A stretch of DNA of 39,845 nt from an uncultured Erysipelotrichaceae bacterium (GCA_902767365.1 CACXGX010000065.1:1-39845), one strand, 5' to 3'. Positions 1-7,731 are shown, counted from the first letter of the stretch. Notes: generated by a model not told the origin, from the letters alone. Numbers and translations are program-made.

Positions 1-2
1 CA

Positions 3-818
3 GCTCATGCTATTTGTATAAAAGCATTTAGAGAAGTATTACCTAAAACTCCAATGGTAGTAGTTTTTGATACTGCATATCATCAAACAATTGAAAAAGC
101 AAGATTTTTATATGCAGTTCCATATTCATGGTATGAAAACTATCATATTAGAAAATATGGAGCACATGGAACAAGTCATAGATATATAGCAGAAACACTT
201 AAAGAAAAATTAGGTCGTGATGATTTAAATATTATTTCATGTCATTTAGGAAATGGTGGAAGTGTTACAGCAATTAAAGATGGAAAATGTATGGATACTT
301 CAATGGGATTTACTCCACATGCTGGAATAGTAATGGGAACTAGAAGCGGAGATATAGATGTTTCAATAATACCTTATATTATGGAAAAAGAAGGAAAAAG
401 CGCTAGCGAAATCATGAATGATTTAAACAAAAAATCAGGTTTCTTGGGAATATCTGGAGTAAGTAGTGACTCTCGTGATATTGAAAATGGTATTAAAGAA
501 GGAAATGAAAGATGTATTCTTGCAGAAGAAATGTTTGTTAATTCAGTAGTAAAATATATTGCTCAATATTATGTTCTACTAGGACATGTTGACGTAATAG
601 CATTCACAGCAGGTATTGGAGAAAATAGTCCTGAAGCTCGTGCTCAAATAATAGAAAAACTAGCTTGTCTTGGATTTAAAATTGACTTAGAAGCAAATAA
701 TGTAAGAGGAAAATATACAAAAATTAGTACAGATGATTCAACTGCAGAAATATATGTAGTACCTACTAATGAAGAATTAATGATTGCTAGAGATACATTA
801 AATATAATAAATAGATAG
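3..818 (+). CDS. ackA: Acetate kinase, 3' part (gene runs off the left edge)
   Basis: The enzyme interconverts acetyl phosphate plus ADP and acetate plus ATP, the last step of fermentative acetate production in the cytoplasm. The reading frame is open from base 3, so the first 128 or so residues of a family of about 400 lie outside the window; the internal ATG at 54 is not the real start. Visible family motifs are PMVVVFDTAYHQT, AHGTSHRY, the phosphate-binding CHLGNGGS, TPHAGIVMGTRSGDID and the C-terminal FTAGIGENS, all of the sugar-kinase/actin ATPase fold. The gene ends in TAG, 10 bp before nrnA, which suggests co-transcription. Acetate kinase pairs metabolically with the pyruvate:ferredoxin oxidoreductase at the other end of the window. 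Confidence 0.97.
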   Translation, partial: AHAICIKAFREVLPKTPMVVVFDTAYHQTIEKARFLYAVPYSWYENYHIRKYGAHGTSHRYIAETLKEKLGRDDLNIISCHLGNGGSVTAIKDGKCMDTSMGFTPHAGIVMGTRSGDIDVSIIPYIMEKEGKSASEIMNDLNKKSGFLGISGVSSDSRDIENGIKEGNERCILAEEMFVNSVVKYIAQYYVLLGHVDVIAFTAGIGENSPEARAQIIEKLACLGFKIDLEANNVRGKYTKISTDDSTAEIYVVPTNEELMIARDTLNIINR

Positions 819-828
819 GAAATGATTA

Positions 829-1803
829 ATGTTAAAACAAATATATGAAAAAATAAAACAATATGATACTATCGTTATTGCAAGACATATTGGAGTAGAT
901 CCTGATGCTTTAGGTAGCCAGTTTGCATTGAAAACAGCAATAAATATTGCTTTTCCAGAAAAAAAAGTATTTGCCGTTGGTACAAAAAGCTCAAGATATA
1001 ACTATTTTCCAAAACTTGATAAATATGAAAATAAAATAAATGATAATGTTTTATTAATAGTCGTAGATACACCAGATAAAAAACGAATAGATATTTCAAA
1101 TTTAGATACTTTTGTTAATGCATGTAAAATTGATCATCATCCTTTTGTCGAAAAATTAGGTGAATTAGAATATATAGATGTTAACTCATCAAGTGCTTCT
1201 GAACTTGTATTAAGATTTCTTGTAGAAAATAAAATGATAATAAATACTGAAATAGCCGAGTATTTATATTATGGTATAGTATCAGATACAAATAGATTTT
1301 TATTTAACACAACTCCAGATACATTTAAAATCGTCGAATGGTTAACTAGAACATATAATATTGATATTGAAAAAATATATAGAAACTTATATGCTAGACC
1401 ATTTAGTGAAGTTAGATTTCAAGGTTATATTTCAGAAAATATGACTCTTACCGAAAATGGCTTTGCATATGTAATTATTAGTAATGATACATTATTTAAA
1501 TATGGAGTAGATTCAAGTTCTGCAGGAAATATGGTAAATAATTATAATAATATTGATGAAGTGATTGTTTGGGCAACAGTATCAGAAGATGCCAAAAATA
1601 ATCAATATAAATTTAATATTAGATCACGTGGACCAATTATTAACCAAGTTGCAGAAAAATATAATGGTGGAGGACACAAATTAGCAAGTGGAGCAAGGGT
1701 TAATACTCTTGAAGAAGTTCAATCATTATTAAATGATTTAGATGACGTTTGTAAAAATTATAACAGGGAAGAAAATAATAAACTTTTAAATGAAAGAGAG
1801 TAA
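829..1803 (+). CDS. nrnA: NrnA-like DHH/DHHA1 phosphoesterase (nanoRNase / pAp phosphatase)
   Basis: 324 residues, close to the usual 310-330 for NrnA. It probably degrades 2-5 nt RNAs and dephosphorylates 3'-phosphoadenosine 5'-phosphate in the cytoplasm. Metal-binding DHH-family motifs are visible: HIGVDPDALGSQ near residue 20, VDTPDKKRID near 84, KIDHHP near 102, and the C-terminal DHHA1 substrate-binding GGGHKLASGA near 277. The start is set by AGGA at 817-820. It lies between ackA and engB with gaps of 10 and 5 bp, so the three look co-transcribed. A cyclic-di-AMP phosphodiesterase of the GdpP type is unlikely because there are no membrane, PAS or GGDEF-like segments. Confidence 0.9.
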   Translation: MLKQIYEKIKQYDTIVIARHIGVDPDALGSQFALKTAINIAFPEKKVFAVGTKSSRYNYFPKLDKYENKINDNVLLIVVDTPDKKRIDISNLDTFVNACKIDHHPFVEKLGELEYIDVNSSSASELVLRFLVENKMIINTEIAEYLYYGIVSDTNRFLFNTTPDTFKIVEWLTRTYNIDIEKIYRNLYARPFSEVRFQGYISENMTLTENGFAYVIISNDTLFKYGVDSSSAGNMVNNYNNIDEVIVWATVSEDAKNNQYKFNIRSRGPIINQVAEKYNGGGHKLASGARVNTLEEVQSLLNDLDDVCKNYNREENNKLLNERE

Positions 1804-1808
1804 TAAGT

Positions 1809-2405
1809 ATGAAAGTTGACAATGTTAATTTGTATGTTAGTGCAGTAAGAAGAAGCCAATATCCAGATGATAATCTTCCAGAATTTATAATGCTAGGAAG
1901 AAGCAATGTAGGAAAAAGTAGTTTCCTTAATACTTTAATAAATAGAAAAAATTTAGCAAGAATTTCTCATAAACCAGGCAAAACAAGTACAATTAATTTT
2001 TATAAAGTAGAAGATTTATTCTTTTTAGTAGATGTACCAGGATATGGTTATGCAGACACATCTAAAGAAGAGATTAGAAAATTTGGTTTAATGGTAGAAG
2101 AATATTTACAAAAACGTAAAGAATTAAAAAGAGTTTTTTTACTTGTTGATTTTAGACATAAACCAACTAATGATGATAAAATTATGTATGACTTTTTAAA
2201 GTATTATCAAATTCCAGTTACAATCGTAGCAACTAAAGCAGATAAAGTAAGTTCTAGAGAAAAAGACAAAAATATGAAGTTACTTAAAGAAACATTAGAT
2301 GTTTTAGTAGGAGATAACATTATATTATTCTCAAGTATGACCAAATTAGGTCGAGAAGAAGTATTAAAAACAATAGAAACAGTTATAGATTATAAAGCAC
2401 AATAG
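1809..2405 (+). CDS. engB: Ribosome biogenesis GTPase EngB/YsxC
   Basis: 198 residues, the normal size for the YihA/YsxC/EngB family of GTPases needed for late 50S subunit assembly. The G1 loop GRSNVGKSS lies near residue 29, the switch/G2 region KPGKTSTINF follows, G3 is DVPGYGYA and G4 is TKADK, with G5 FSSMTK. It starts 5 bp after nrnA. The stop codon is built into the loop of the terminator hairpin that follows, a compact arrangement repeated at rny. Identification is secure from the motif order and length. Confidence 0.96.
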   Translation: MKVDNVNLYVSAVRRSQYPDDNLPEFIMLGRSNVGKSSFLNTLINRKNLARISHKPGKTSTINFYKVEDLFFLVDVPGYGYADTSKEEIRKFGLMVEEYLQKRKELKRVFLLVDFRHKPTNDDKIMYDFLKYYQIPVTIVATKADKVSSREKDKNMKLLKETLDVLVGDNIILFSSMTKLGREEVLKTIETVIDYKAQ

Positions 2406-2416
2406 TGCTTTTTTTT
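2394..2416 (+). terminator. Rho-independent terminator after engB
   Basis: Perfect 7-bp stem AAAGCAC/GTGCTTT with an AATA loop, followed by a run of T. The engB stop codon overlaps the loop. It closes the ackA-nrnA-engB unit. Confidence 0.85.
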
Positions 2417-2449
2417 GACATATAATGTGTTAAATATTAATAAAACTTC

Positions 2450-2478
2450 TTTACTATAAAAAAAACAAATATTATAAT
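2450..2478 (+). promoter_or_regulatory. Predicted sigma-A promoter for the 2508 gene
   Basis: TTTACT at 2450-2455 and TATAAT at 2473-2478, separated by 17 bp, 29 bp before the start codon of the next gene. A better -35 (TTGACA at 2415) has no good -10 at the right distance. Confidence 0.6.
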
Positions 2479-2507
2479 AAAATTATAAGATAAAGAAGAG
2501 GATGATT

Positions 2508-3197
2508 ATGGAAAAAACTAAAATTAAAGTAAAGACAAAATCTATAAACACAAAAAATTCAAATGTTTCAACATTCATTTTAATTGCTGCTATAATTGCA
2601 TTTATTGGAGGATATGCTTTATCTGGTGAAATAAAAGATAGAACATTTCGTATAAAAAATAATGAAAAAGAAAATATAATTTCAGATGACGTTCAAATAG
2701 CAGGAGGAAATCAATTAGGAAACAAAACTTTAGGATTTAACGAAAATTTAGTTGTAACTGATAATTACAATCAAGAATATAATGTTTTGCTAGGAACATA
2801 TATGGGAGTTAATGATGCTTATTTTGATATTCAATACGGAACATCTAAAAACGATATAGCTTTCGTTAAATATTCTAATAATGAAGAAACATCAGAATAT
2901 TTCTTATTACCTTTTGAATCAAAAGTAGTTGATTTACATATGTCAACATTTGATATGAATCCCAATTTAAATACTATCTTCTTTTTACTAGAAGATGGAA
3001 CTGTAGAGTATATGTTAATTGAAGATGCAATAGCAAGAAATGATTTTAGATCTTTTGGAAAACTTGAAGGACTAACTAATATTGCTAAATTCTATGAAGG
3101 AACTACATGTGAAGTTGATTCTTCAGTATGTACTAAAACAGCATTTGCTCAGAGTATAGATGGAAGAATATATGATTTATATAACTACATTCATTAA
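2508..3197 (+). CDS. Hypothetical single-pass membrane-anchored protein
   Basis: I do not recognise this 229-residue protein. It has a short basic N terminus (residues 1-20), one membrane segment at about 21-38 ending in FIGGYALSG, and an extracytoplasmic part of about 190 residues with no enzyme motif I can name and two cysteines near the C terminus (CEVDSSVC). The start at 2508 is preferred over the ATG at 2502, because AGAGG at 2497-2501 leaves 6 bp to 2508 and none to 2502. It has its own promoter and terminator, so it is probably monocistronic. The membrane segment resembles those of the 6323 and 24134 genes (FMSVGYA and FMSIGYA). Confidence 0.85.
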   Translation: MEKTKIKVKTKSINTKNSNVSTFILIAAIIAFIGGYALSGEIKDRTFRIKNNEKENIISDDVQIAGGNQLGNKTLGFNENLVVTDNYNQEYNVLLGTYMGVNDAYFDIQYGTSKNDIAFVKYSNNEETSEYFLLPFESKVVDLHMSTFDMNPNLNTIFFLLEDGTVEYMLIEDAIARNDFRSFGKLEGLTNIAKFYEGTTCEVDSSVCTKTAFAQSIDGRIYDLYNYIH

Positions 3198-3199
3198 TT

Positions 3200-3222
3200 A
3201 AGCGCCAAAAAGCGCTTTTTAT
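3200..3222 (+). terminator. Terminator after the 2508 gene
   Basis: Stem AAGCGC/GCGCTT with loop CAAAAA, then a T-rich tail. Confidence 0.85.
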
Positions 3223-3279
3223 TTTGAAATTATTTCTATCTTTTTAACTTTTTAATCATATTATATTTTGGGTGATAAC

Positions 3280-3681
3280 TTGAATTTCGATTTTATAAAT
3301 GATAAAGAATATATAGTTAAAATTAATTATGCAAATAAAATAATTAATAAAGATATAAATGATATGGTTAAAGAAATTTTGATTAATTTAAGAAAAAAAT
3401 ATGCTTTAGAAATAAATGGCTTTTATGAAATAGATATATATGATATACCAAATTTAATAAAAATAATACATTTTAAGAAGAAAGATGAAGATAATTATTA
3501 CATAAAAACGATTGATTTAAAAATAAATATATATAAAGATGATATACCTTTATTTTTTGATGATTATTCCTTGTTAACTAAGTATAAAGAAAAAACAAAA
3601 TACAATACCATATTATCATCTACTATTAAGAAAGAAGACATATATAAACTATGTGAACATTATAACTATAATTTACAATAA
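3280..3681 (+). CDS. Hypothetical small cytoplasmic protein
   Basis: A 133-residue protein that I do not recognise, rich in Asn, Ile, Lys and Asp, with no membrane segment or signal peptide. The start is TTG at 3280, because GGTGAT at 3271-3276 is the extended Shine-Dalgarno used by many genes here and sits at normal spacing; an in-frame TTG at 3268 lies upstream of that site. The promoter of der is embedded at its very 3' end. It sits between the 2508 gene and der. Its coding status rests on an open frame with a good ribosome site and local codon use like its neighbours, not on homology. Confidence 0.7.
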   Translation: MNFDFINDKEYIVKINYANKIINKDINDMVKEILINLRKKYALEINGFYEIDIYDIPNLIKIIHFKKKDEDNYYIKTIDLKINIYKDDIPLFFDDYSLLTKYKEKTKYNTILSSTIKKEDIYKLCEHYNYNLQ

Positions 3682-3700
3682 TACAAAGATATGTTATAAT
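3672..3700 (+). promoter_or_regulatory. Strong predicted promoter of der
   Basis: TTTACA at 3672-3677, 17 bp, TATAAT at 3695-3700 with an extended -10 TGT just before it. The -35 overlaps the last codons of the upstream gene. Confidence 0.75.
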
Positions 3701-3724
3701 ATTCACGAATTGTGGGGTGGTAGC

Positions 3725-5029
3725 ATGCGAATTCCAATAGTTGCATTAGTAGGAAGACCAAATGTAGGAAAAAGTACAATCTTTAATAAACTAGTTGGAG
3801 AAAAAATATCAATTATAGAAGATACTCCAGGAGTAACAAGAGATAGAATCTATAGTGATGCTACATATAAAGATTATAAATTTAGTGTAATAGATACTGG
3901 AGGAATAGATGCTTCTTCTGAAAAGTTTAATGATAATATAAGAATGCAAGCTGAGATAGCCATTGATGAAGCAGATGTAGTACTATTTGTAGTAGATGGA
4001 AAAGAAGGATTAACGTCTAACGATTTTATTGTTAGAGATATGTTAAGAACTAGTGGAAAAAGAGTAATTGTTGTTATTAATAAAATAGATAACAAAAAAA
4101 GTGAAGAAAATATGTATGATTTCTATGAATTAGGATTTGATACATATATTCCAGTAAGTGGAGAACATGCAATAGGATTCTTTGAATTAAAAGATGAAAT
4201 TGTTAAAACCTTTGAAAAGAAAGAATATTATACTGAAGATAAAAGATTAAAATTTTCTGTTATTGGAAGACCAAATGTAGGGAAAAGTAGTTTAATAAAT
4301 GCTATGCTAAATGAAGAAAGAGTAATAGTAAGTGATGTAGCAGGTACTACAAGGGATGCCATAGATACTATAATGAAATATAATAATGAAGAATTTGTAA
4401 TCATTGATACAGCTGGTATGAGAAAAAAAGGAAAAATATATGAAAATATAGAAAAATATAGTCTTTTGAGAAGTATGAAAGCAATTGAAAGGTCAGATTT
4501 ATGCTTATTAGTAATTAATGCTGAAGAAGGAATAATTGAACATGATAAACACATAGCAGGTTATGTTTTAGAAAAGGGTAAAGGACTAGTAATTGTAGTT
4601 AATAAATGGGATACACAAGAAAACCAAGATATTAAAGAATACATAAAAAAAGTAAGAAATGAATTTCAATTTTTAAGTTATGTACCAATTGTATTCACAA
4701 GTGCAAAAACTAAAAAAAGAATACATACTATAATGCCAGAAGTATTAAAAGTAAGTGAAAATATTAAACGAGAAATTCCAACAAATATACTTAATAATGT
4801 TATAAATGATGCATATTCATTGAACATACCACCATCATACAAAGGAAAAAGATTAAAAATATATTTTACTAATCAATCTGGAATAAAACCTCCAAAATTT
4901 ACATTCCATGTAAATAATAAAGGTTTAGTACATTTTTCATATGAAAGATATTTAGAAAATAAATTAAGAGAAAATTTTGAACTTGAAGGAACTCCGATTA
5001 TTCTTCAATTTAAAAATAGGAGCGAATAA
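3725..5029 (+). CDS. der: Ribosome assembly GTPase Der (EngA), double G domain
   Basis: 434 residues, normal for Der. This GTPase with two G domains is essential for 50S ribosome assembly. The first G domain has GRPNVGKST near residue 10, DTPGVTRDR, DTGGID and NKID. The second has GRPNVGKSS near 181, AGTTRDAID, DTAGMRKKGK and NKWD, and a C-terminal KH-like domain follows. The start at 3725 is chosen because GGGGTGG lies just before it and the protein then begins MRIPIVALVG as in the family; an in-frame ATG at 3653 is upstream of the promoter. The gene after it starts 1 bp beyond the stop. In Bacillus, der lies close to spoIVA and hbs, and that order persists here with extra genes in between. 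Confidence 0.97.
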   Translation: MRIPIVALVGRPNVGKSTIFNKLVGEKISIIEDTPGVTRDRIYSDATYKDYKFSVIDTGGIDASSEKFNDNIRMQAEIAIDEADVVLFVVDGKEGLTSNDFIVRDMLRTSGKRVIVVINKIDNKKSEENMYDFYELGFDTYIPVSGEHAIGFFELKDEIVKTFEKKEYYTEDKRLKFSVIGRPNVGKSSLINAMLNEERVIVSDVAGTTRDAIDTIMKYNNEEFVIIDTAGMRKKGKIYENIEKYSLLRSMKAIERSDLCLLVINAEEGIIEHDKHIAGYVLEKGKGLVIVVNKWDTQENQDIKEYIKKVRNEFQFLSYVPIVFTSAKTKKRIHTIMPEVLKVSENIKREIPTNILNNVINDAYSLNIPPSYKGKRLKIYFTNQSGIKPPKFTFHVNNKGLVHFSYERYLENKLRENFELEGTPIILQFKNRSE

Positions 5030-5030
5030 T

Positions 5031-5225
5031 ATGATATTTAGAACAGATTTAAATGCAATGAGAAATGCTAATTATGAATCAACAATTAAGAATTTAGAAA
5101 AAGCTCAAGAATTACTTAATCAACGATTTGCCAAAAAAGAAATAAGTAATGAAGATTATATAAAAAAATCAAAAGAAATAACCCAAGAAATAGAAAAATA
5201 TAAACGTATAATTGGACAAGATTAA
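5031..5225 (+). CDS. Small protein with SHOCT-like helical segment
   Basis: 64 residues, starting 1 bp after der with AGGAGCG at 5018-5024 as its ribosome site, so it is co-transcribed with der. The C-terminal half, from LEKAQELLNQRF to SKEITQEIEKY, has the spacing of a SHOCT domain (Leu-rich helix, a short turn with Ile-Ser-Asn-Glu-Asp-Tyr, then a second helix). SHOCT domains occur as short oligomerisation or tail modules and do not by themselves define a function. The similarity is judged by eye. Confidence 0.7.
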   Translation: MIFRTDLNAMRNANYESTIKNLEKAQELLNQRFAKKEISNEDYIKKSKEITQEIEKYKRIIGQD

Positions 5226-5245
5226 AACACTGATGTGTTTTTTCT
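5224..5245 (+). terminator. Terminator after der and the 64-residue gene
   Basis: Stem AAAACAC/GTGTTTT, loop TGAT, then T-rich sequence. Confidence 0.8.
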
Positions 5246-5251
5246 TTTTAT

Positions 5252-5280
5252 TTGACATAGATTGTAAAAAAAGATAAAAT
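5252..5280 (+). promoter_or_regulatory. Predicted promoter of the WXG100-like operon
   Basis: TTGACA at 5252-5257, a 17-bp spacer and TAAAAT at 5275-5280. Confidence 0.7.
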
Positions 5281-5304
5281 TTTATTAGAGTGAAGGAAGG
5301 CGAT

Positions 5305-5601
5305 ATGATGGCACTTCAAATAACTAATATAGATAGATTAAAAAATTCAAAAATAATAATTGAAAAAGCTAAAACTTCATTTGAAGAAGAAATGAAAATA
5401 TTAAATGATGCTACTATTGAAATAGGTAACAACTGGCAAGGAGAAGATTCATCAGTTATTCAAAATAAAATAGTTGATATTATTAATAAAGAATTAACTA
5501 ATGAAAAAGAAGAAATGATGTTTGAAATTAAATATTTAGATAGAATAATATTTGTTTTAGAAAACGCTCAAAATGAAGTTAAGAAAAGGTTAAATGAGTA
5601 G
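5305..5601 (+). CDS. WXG100/ESAT-6-like small helical protein
   Basis: 98 residues with the signature NNWQGEDSS in the middle, that is a WxG turn between two amphipathic helices. This length and motif position match the WXG100 family, whose members are usually exported as helical-hairpin dimers by type VII secretion systems. The ATG at 5305 follows AGGAAGG; an in-frame GTG at 5290 would lie ahead of this ribosome site. It sits 8 bp upstream of another helical protein of similar kind, so the two may form a heterodimer. No EssC-type ATPase or other secretion component is in the window, so secretion is inferred. Confidence 0.75.
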   Translation: MMALQITNIDRLKNSKIIIEKAKTSFEEEMKILNDATIEIGNNWQGEDSSVIQNKIVDIINKELTNEKEEMMFEIKYLDRIIFVLENAQNEVKKRLNE

Positions 5602-5609
5602 GTGATAAA

Positions 5610-6011
5610 ATGAATGAAGAATTAACAAATAATACTAATCAAAGCCTATCTATTGATCAAGAAAAATTAAAACATATTTCTGGAATAATTAGAAATTCAA
5701 TTAATAATTTAAAAATTGCTAAGAAAAATGCAGATAATGCATGGACTGATTGCAGTAATTCATTAGGAAGTGCAATAACAAATGATATAAATGAAAGAAA
5801 GGCAACTATAAATCATAATTTTGATAAAGCAATAGAACGTTTAGAACAAGAAGCAAATGCATTGGATTCAATAGCAAATATATGGAATGATACAGAATCT
5901 GAGATAAGAGCTTCTTCTAAAAATATAGATGATATTTTTACAAATATTAGTAGAACATTTAATGAAATATTTAATAACAATAATAATAACAATAATAATA
6001 ACAAACAATAA
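5610..6011 (+). CDS. Helical WXG-like partner protein with poly-asparagine tail
   Basis: 133 residues, almost entirely predicted helix, with NAWTDCSNSLG at the position where WXG100 proteins carry their turn, but with Asp-Cys where the glycine would be. It starts with GGTGATAAA before the ATG, 8 bp after the WXG100-like gene. The C terminus is ten consecutive Asn followed by Lys-Gln. The codons for these form a 12-nt repeat, so slippage would change the length in frame. Likely a divergent WXG100/LXG-type partner. This assignment is inference from context and helix pattern. Confidence 0.7.
   Translation: MNEELTNNTNQSLSIDQEKLKHISGIIRNSINNLKIAKKNADNAWTDCSNSLGSAITNDINERKATINHNFDKAIERLEQEANALDSIANIWNDTESEIRASSKNIDDIFTNISRTFNEIFNNNNNNNNNNKQ
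5973..6002 (+). repeat. 12-nt tandem repeat encoding poly-Asn
   Basis: AATAACAATAAT repeated 2.5 times without mismatch, encoding ten Asn at the C terminus of the 5610 gene. The length is a multiple of three, so expansion or loss stays in frame. Confidence 0.9.
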
Positions 6012-6043
6012 TCTCTTACATATAATTATGTAGGAGGTTTTTT

Positions 6044-6280
6044 ATGTTTGATGCTCTTATAAAAAAAGTAGAAGATAAAACAAATATAGATAAAAATACA
6101 ATTTTAGAACTTGCAAATAAATTACAAAACGGTAACATGAAAGATGAGAATACACTTAGAGAGTTAATAGATAATATTTCAACTATAAGTGGGAAAACTA
6201 TAAGTGAAGAAAAAAAGCAAAAAATAATAAATACAATAATAAATGACAAAGTCCCAAAAAACATTGATAAAATGATATAG
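6044..6280 (+). CDS. spoVIF: Sporulation protein SpoVIF (YjcC-like)
   Basis: 78 residues. The layout FDALIKKVEDKTNID, then ELANKLQNGNMKDENTLRELI, then ISGKTISEEKKQKIINTI, closely follows the stage VI sporulation protein F family of about 85 residues. In Bacillus SpoVIF acts late in spore coat assembly. An AGGAGG site precedes the ATG at ideal spacing. It lies 32 bp after the poly-Asn gene and may share its transcript. Together with spoIVA 2.3 kb downstream it argues for a sporulation or spore-coat programme in this organism. Assignment is from remembered family pattern. Confidence 0.8.
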   Translation: MFDALIKKVEDKTNIDKNTILELANKLQNGNMKDENTLRELIDNISTISGKTISEEKKQKIINTIINDKVPKNIDKMI

Positions 6281-6285
6281 AATTA

Positions 6286-6294
6286 TGTTATAAT
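6286..6294 (+). promoter_or_regulatory. Extended -10 promoter of the 6323 gene
   Basis: TGT followed by TATAAT at 6289-6294. A TTGATA at 6264-6269 could be the -35, with a long 19-bp spacer. It overlaps the end of spoVIF. Confidence 0.5.
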
Positions 6295-6322
6295 TAAAAT
6301 ATAATATAATTTAGGAGATGAT

Positions 6323-6832
6323 ATGATGAATAAAGATAATAGAAATGCAATAATTATTGGATTATTATTAACGATTGCTTTTATGTCAGTTGGATACGCA
6401 TTAGTATCAAAAAAAGTAGATAAAGAAGAATTAAAAACATCAATAAACAATACATATTCAGATGTTTCAATTACTACAATATCAAGTGTTGAAACAATGG
6501 GTTCAGCTCAAGATGTTAGATCATATATTAGTGGGAATACTGAAATAACTATTTATCCAAAAATAATAGAAAAAAATGATTTAATACTATATAACGTAAA
6601 CATTAAAAATAACGGGGATAGAAAAGCCGTATTAAAAAATATTAATATTACTCCATCTCATGAAGATAATATAATATGTTCTGTATCAAATATATCTGCA
6701 GGTGAAGAATTACTCCCAGGAGATTCTAAAATGTTTACAATAGAAGTAATGTTTGATGAAGAATATGAAAAAGAATATGTTCAAACTGAAGAATTAAAAA
6801 GAATAAAAGTATATTTAGATTATTCAAAATAA
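6323..6832 (+). CDS. Small membrane-anchored or exported FMSVGYA protein
   Basis: 169 residues (168 if the adjacent second ATG at 6326 is used). A single hydrophobic segment, about residues 9-26, ends in FMSVGYA. A 140-residue extracytoplasmic part follows that looks like an all-beta domain: alternating hydrophobics, then NVNIKNNGDRKAVLKNINI and LLPGDSKMFTIEV, as in Ig-like or DUF11-type adhesive modules. The same FMSxGYA segment starts the 24134 protein. This type of N terminus resembles the signal of proteins processed by SipW-like signal peptidases, but no SipW gene is in the window. Function unknown. Confidence 0.8.
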   Translation: MMNKDNRNAIIIGLLLTIAFMSVGYALVSKKVDKEELKTSINNTYSDVSITTISSVETMGSAQDVRSYISGNTEITIYPKIIEKNDLILYNVNIKNNGDRKAVLKNINITPSHEDNIICSVSNISAGEELLPGDSKMFTIEVMFDEEYEKEYVQTEELKRIKVYLDYSK

Positions 6833-6854
6833 AAGACTTACATAGTCTTTTTTT
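6832..6854 (+). terminator. Terminator after the 6323 gene
   Basis: Stem AAAGACT/AGTCTTT, loop TACAT, T run. Confidence 0.85.
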
Positions 6855-6871
6855 AATGTTCTAAAAAATGT

Positions 6872-6913
6872 AGTAATAAATACACTTTTAATTAGAAAAA
6901 TACATTTATTACT
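6872..6913. repeat. 10-bp perfect inverted repeat upstream of murI
   Basis: AGTAATAAAT at 6872-6881 and its exact complement ATTTATTACT at 6904-6913, 22 bp apart. It lies between the previous terminator and the murI promoter. It has no T tail, so it could be a protein-binding site or an RNA hairpin rather than a terminator; in AT-rich DNA it could also be chance. Confidence 0.45.
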
Positions 6914-6943
6914 GATTAATACTATCAAATAAGTGTAATATAG

Positions 6944-6972
6944 TTGCATTCATTAAAAAAAATAATTATAAT
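6944..6972 (+). promoter_or_regulatory. Predicted promoter of murI
   Basis: TTGCAT at 6944-6949, 17 bp, TATAAT at 6967-6972, ending 30 bp before the ATG. Confidence 0.75.
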
Positions 6973-7002
6973 TTTATTTAACAATTGAAAGAGGAAATAA
7001 AC

Positions 7003-7704
7003 ATGAGAATAGGACTTTTTGATTCTGGAGTAGGTGGACTAACCGTATTAAATTCTTTTTTGAAATATCATCCAAATAATGAATATTTTTATTATGGAGA
7101 TACTTTAAATATGCCATATGGTGATAAAAGCATTCAAGAATTATATGAATATTCTAAAAAGATTATAGATTATCTATATAGTAAAAATGTTGACATAATT
7201 GTTATAGCATGTGGAACAGTTAGTGCAAATTTATATGACATATTAAAAAAAGAAGTAAAAGTACCAATATATAGTGTTATGAGTGAATTAAATAACTATT
7301 TTAAAGAACAAAAATTTAATAAAACACTTGTACTTGCTACAACTAAAACAATAGATAGTCACGTATTTAAAAAAATAGTAGAAAAAGAAGTAATAGAAGT
7401 TGCATGTCCGAAATTAGTACCTTTAATAGAATCTAATAACATAGAAATGGTTGATAAAGTATTAGACGAATACATTCCCCAAAATATAGATTTTGATTCT
7501 TTAGTTTTAGGATGTACACATTATCCAATTATTAAAGAACTAATAATGAATAAAATTAACAAAAATGTAAAAATTATAGATATGGGGGAAATACTTGCAA
7601 AAAGAATTAAAACTCAAGATTCATTTAAAAAAGTGGATTTATACTTTAGTAAAAGAACAGAAGAACTTAATAAAAATGTAAACAATATATTAAAAAATAT
7701 GTAA
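7003..7704 (+). CDS. murI: Glutamate racemase
   Basis: Makes D-glutamate from L-glutamate for peptidoglycan. 233 residues, a little shorter than the usual 250-270. Motifs: FDSGVGGLTV near residue 6, YGDTLNMPYGDK near 31, and the two catalytic cysteines, Cys70 in IACGTVSAN and Cys171 in LGCTHYP. The usual sequence after the first cysteine is Asn-Thr (ACNT); here it is Gly-Thr, a variant I believe is also found in some Clostridia. The ATG at 7003 is preferred to an in-frame TTG at 6985, because AGAGG lies between them. A weak imperfect hairpin overlapping the stop (about 7695-7720) may act as its terminator. Confidence 0.93.
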   Translation: MRIGLFDSGVGGLTVLNSFLKYHPNNEYFYYGDTLNMPYGDKSIQELYEYSKKIIDYLYSKNVDIIVIACGTVSANLYDILKKEVKVPIYSVMSELNNYFKEQKFNKTLVLATTKTIDSHVFKKIVEKEVIEVACPKLVPLIESNNIEMVDKVLDEYIPQNIDFDSLVLGCTHYPIIKELIMNKINKNVKIIDMGEILAKRIKTQDSFKKVDLYFSKRTEELNKNVNNILKNM

Positions 7705-7731
7705 ACAATACGTATATTTTATATTAAATTA

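Noticed and set aside
3653..3724. N-terminal extension of Der from ATG at 3653
   Set aside because: It would place the start upstream of the promoter and of the GGGGTGG ribosome site; the family begins at the MRIPIVALVG position.
5813..6004. Antisense open frame rich in Leu opposite the poly-Asn gene
   Set aside because: It is the complement of the AAT/AAC repeat and has no ribosome site.
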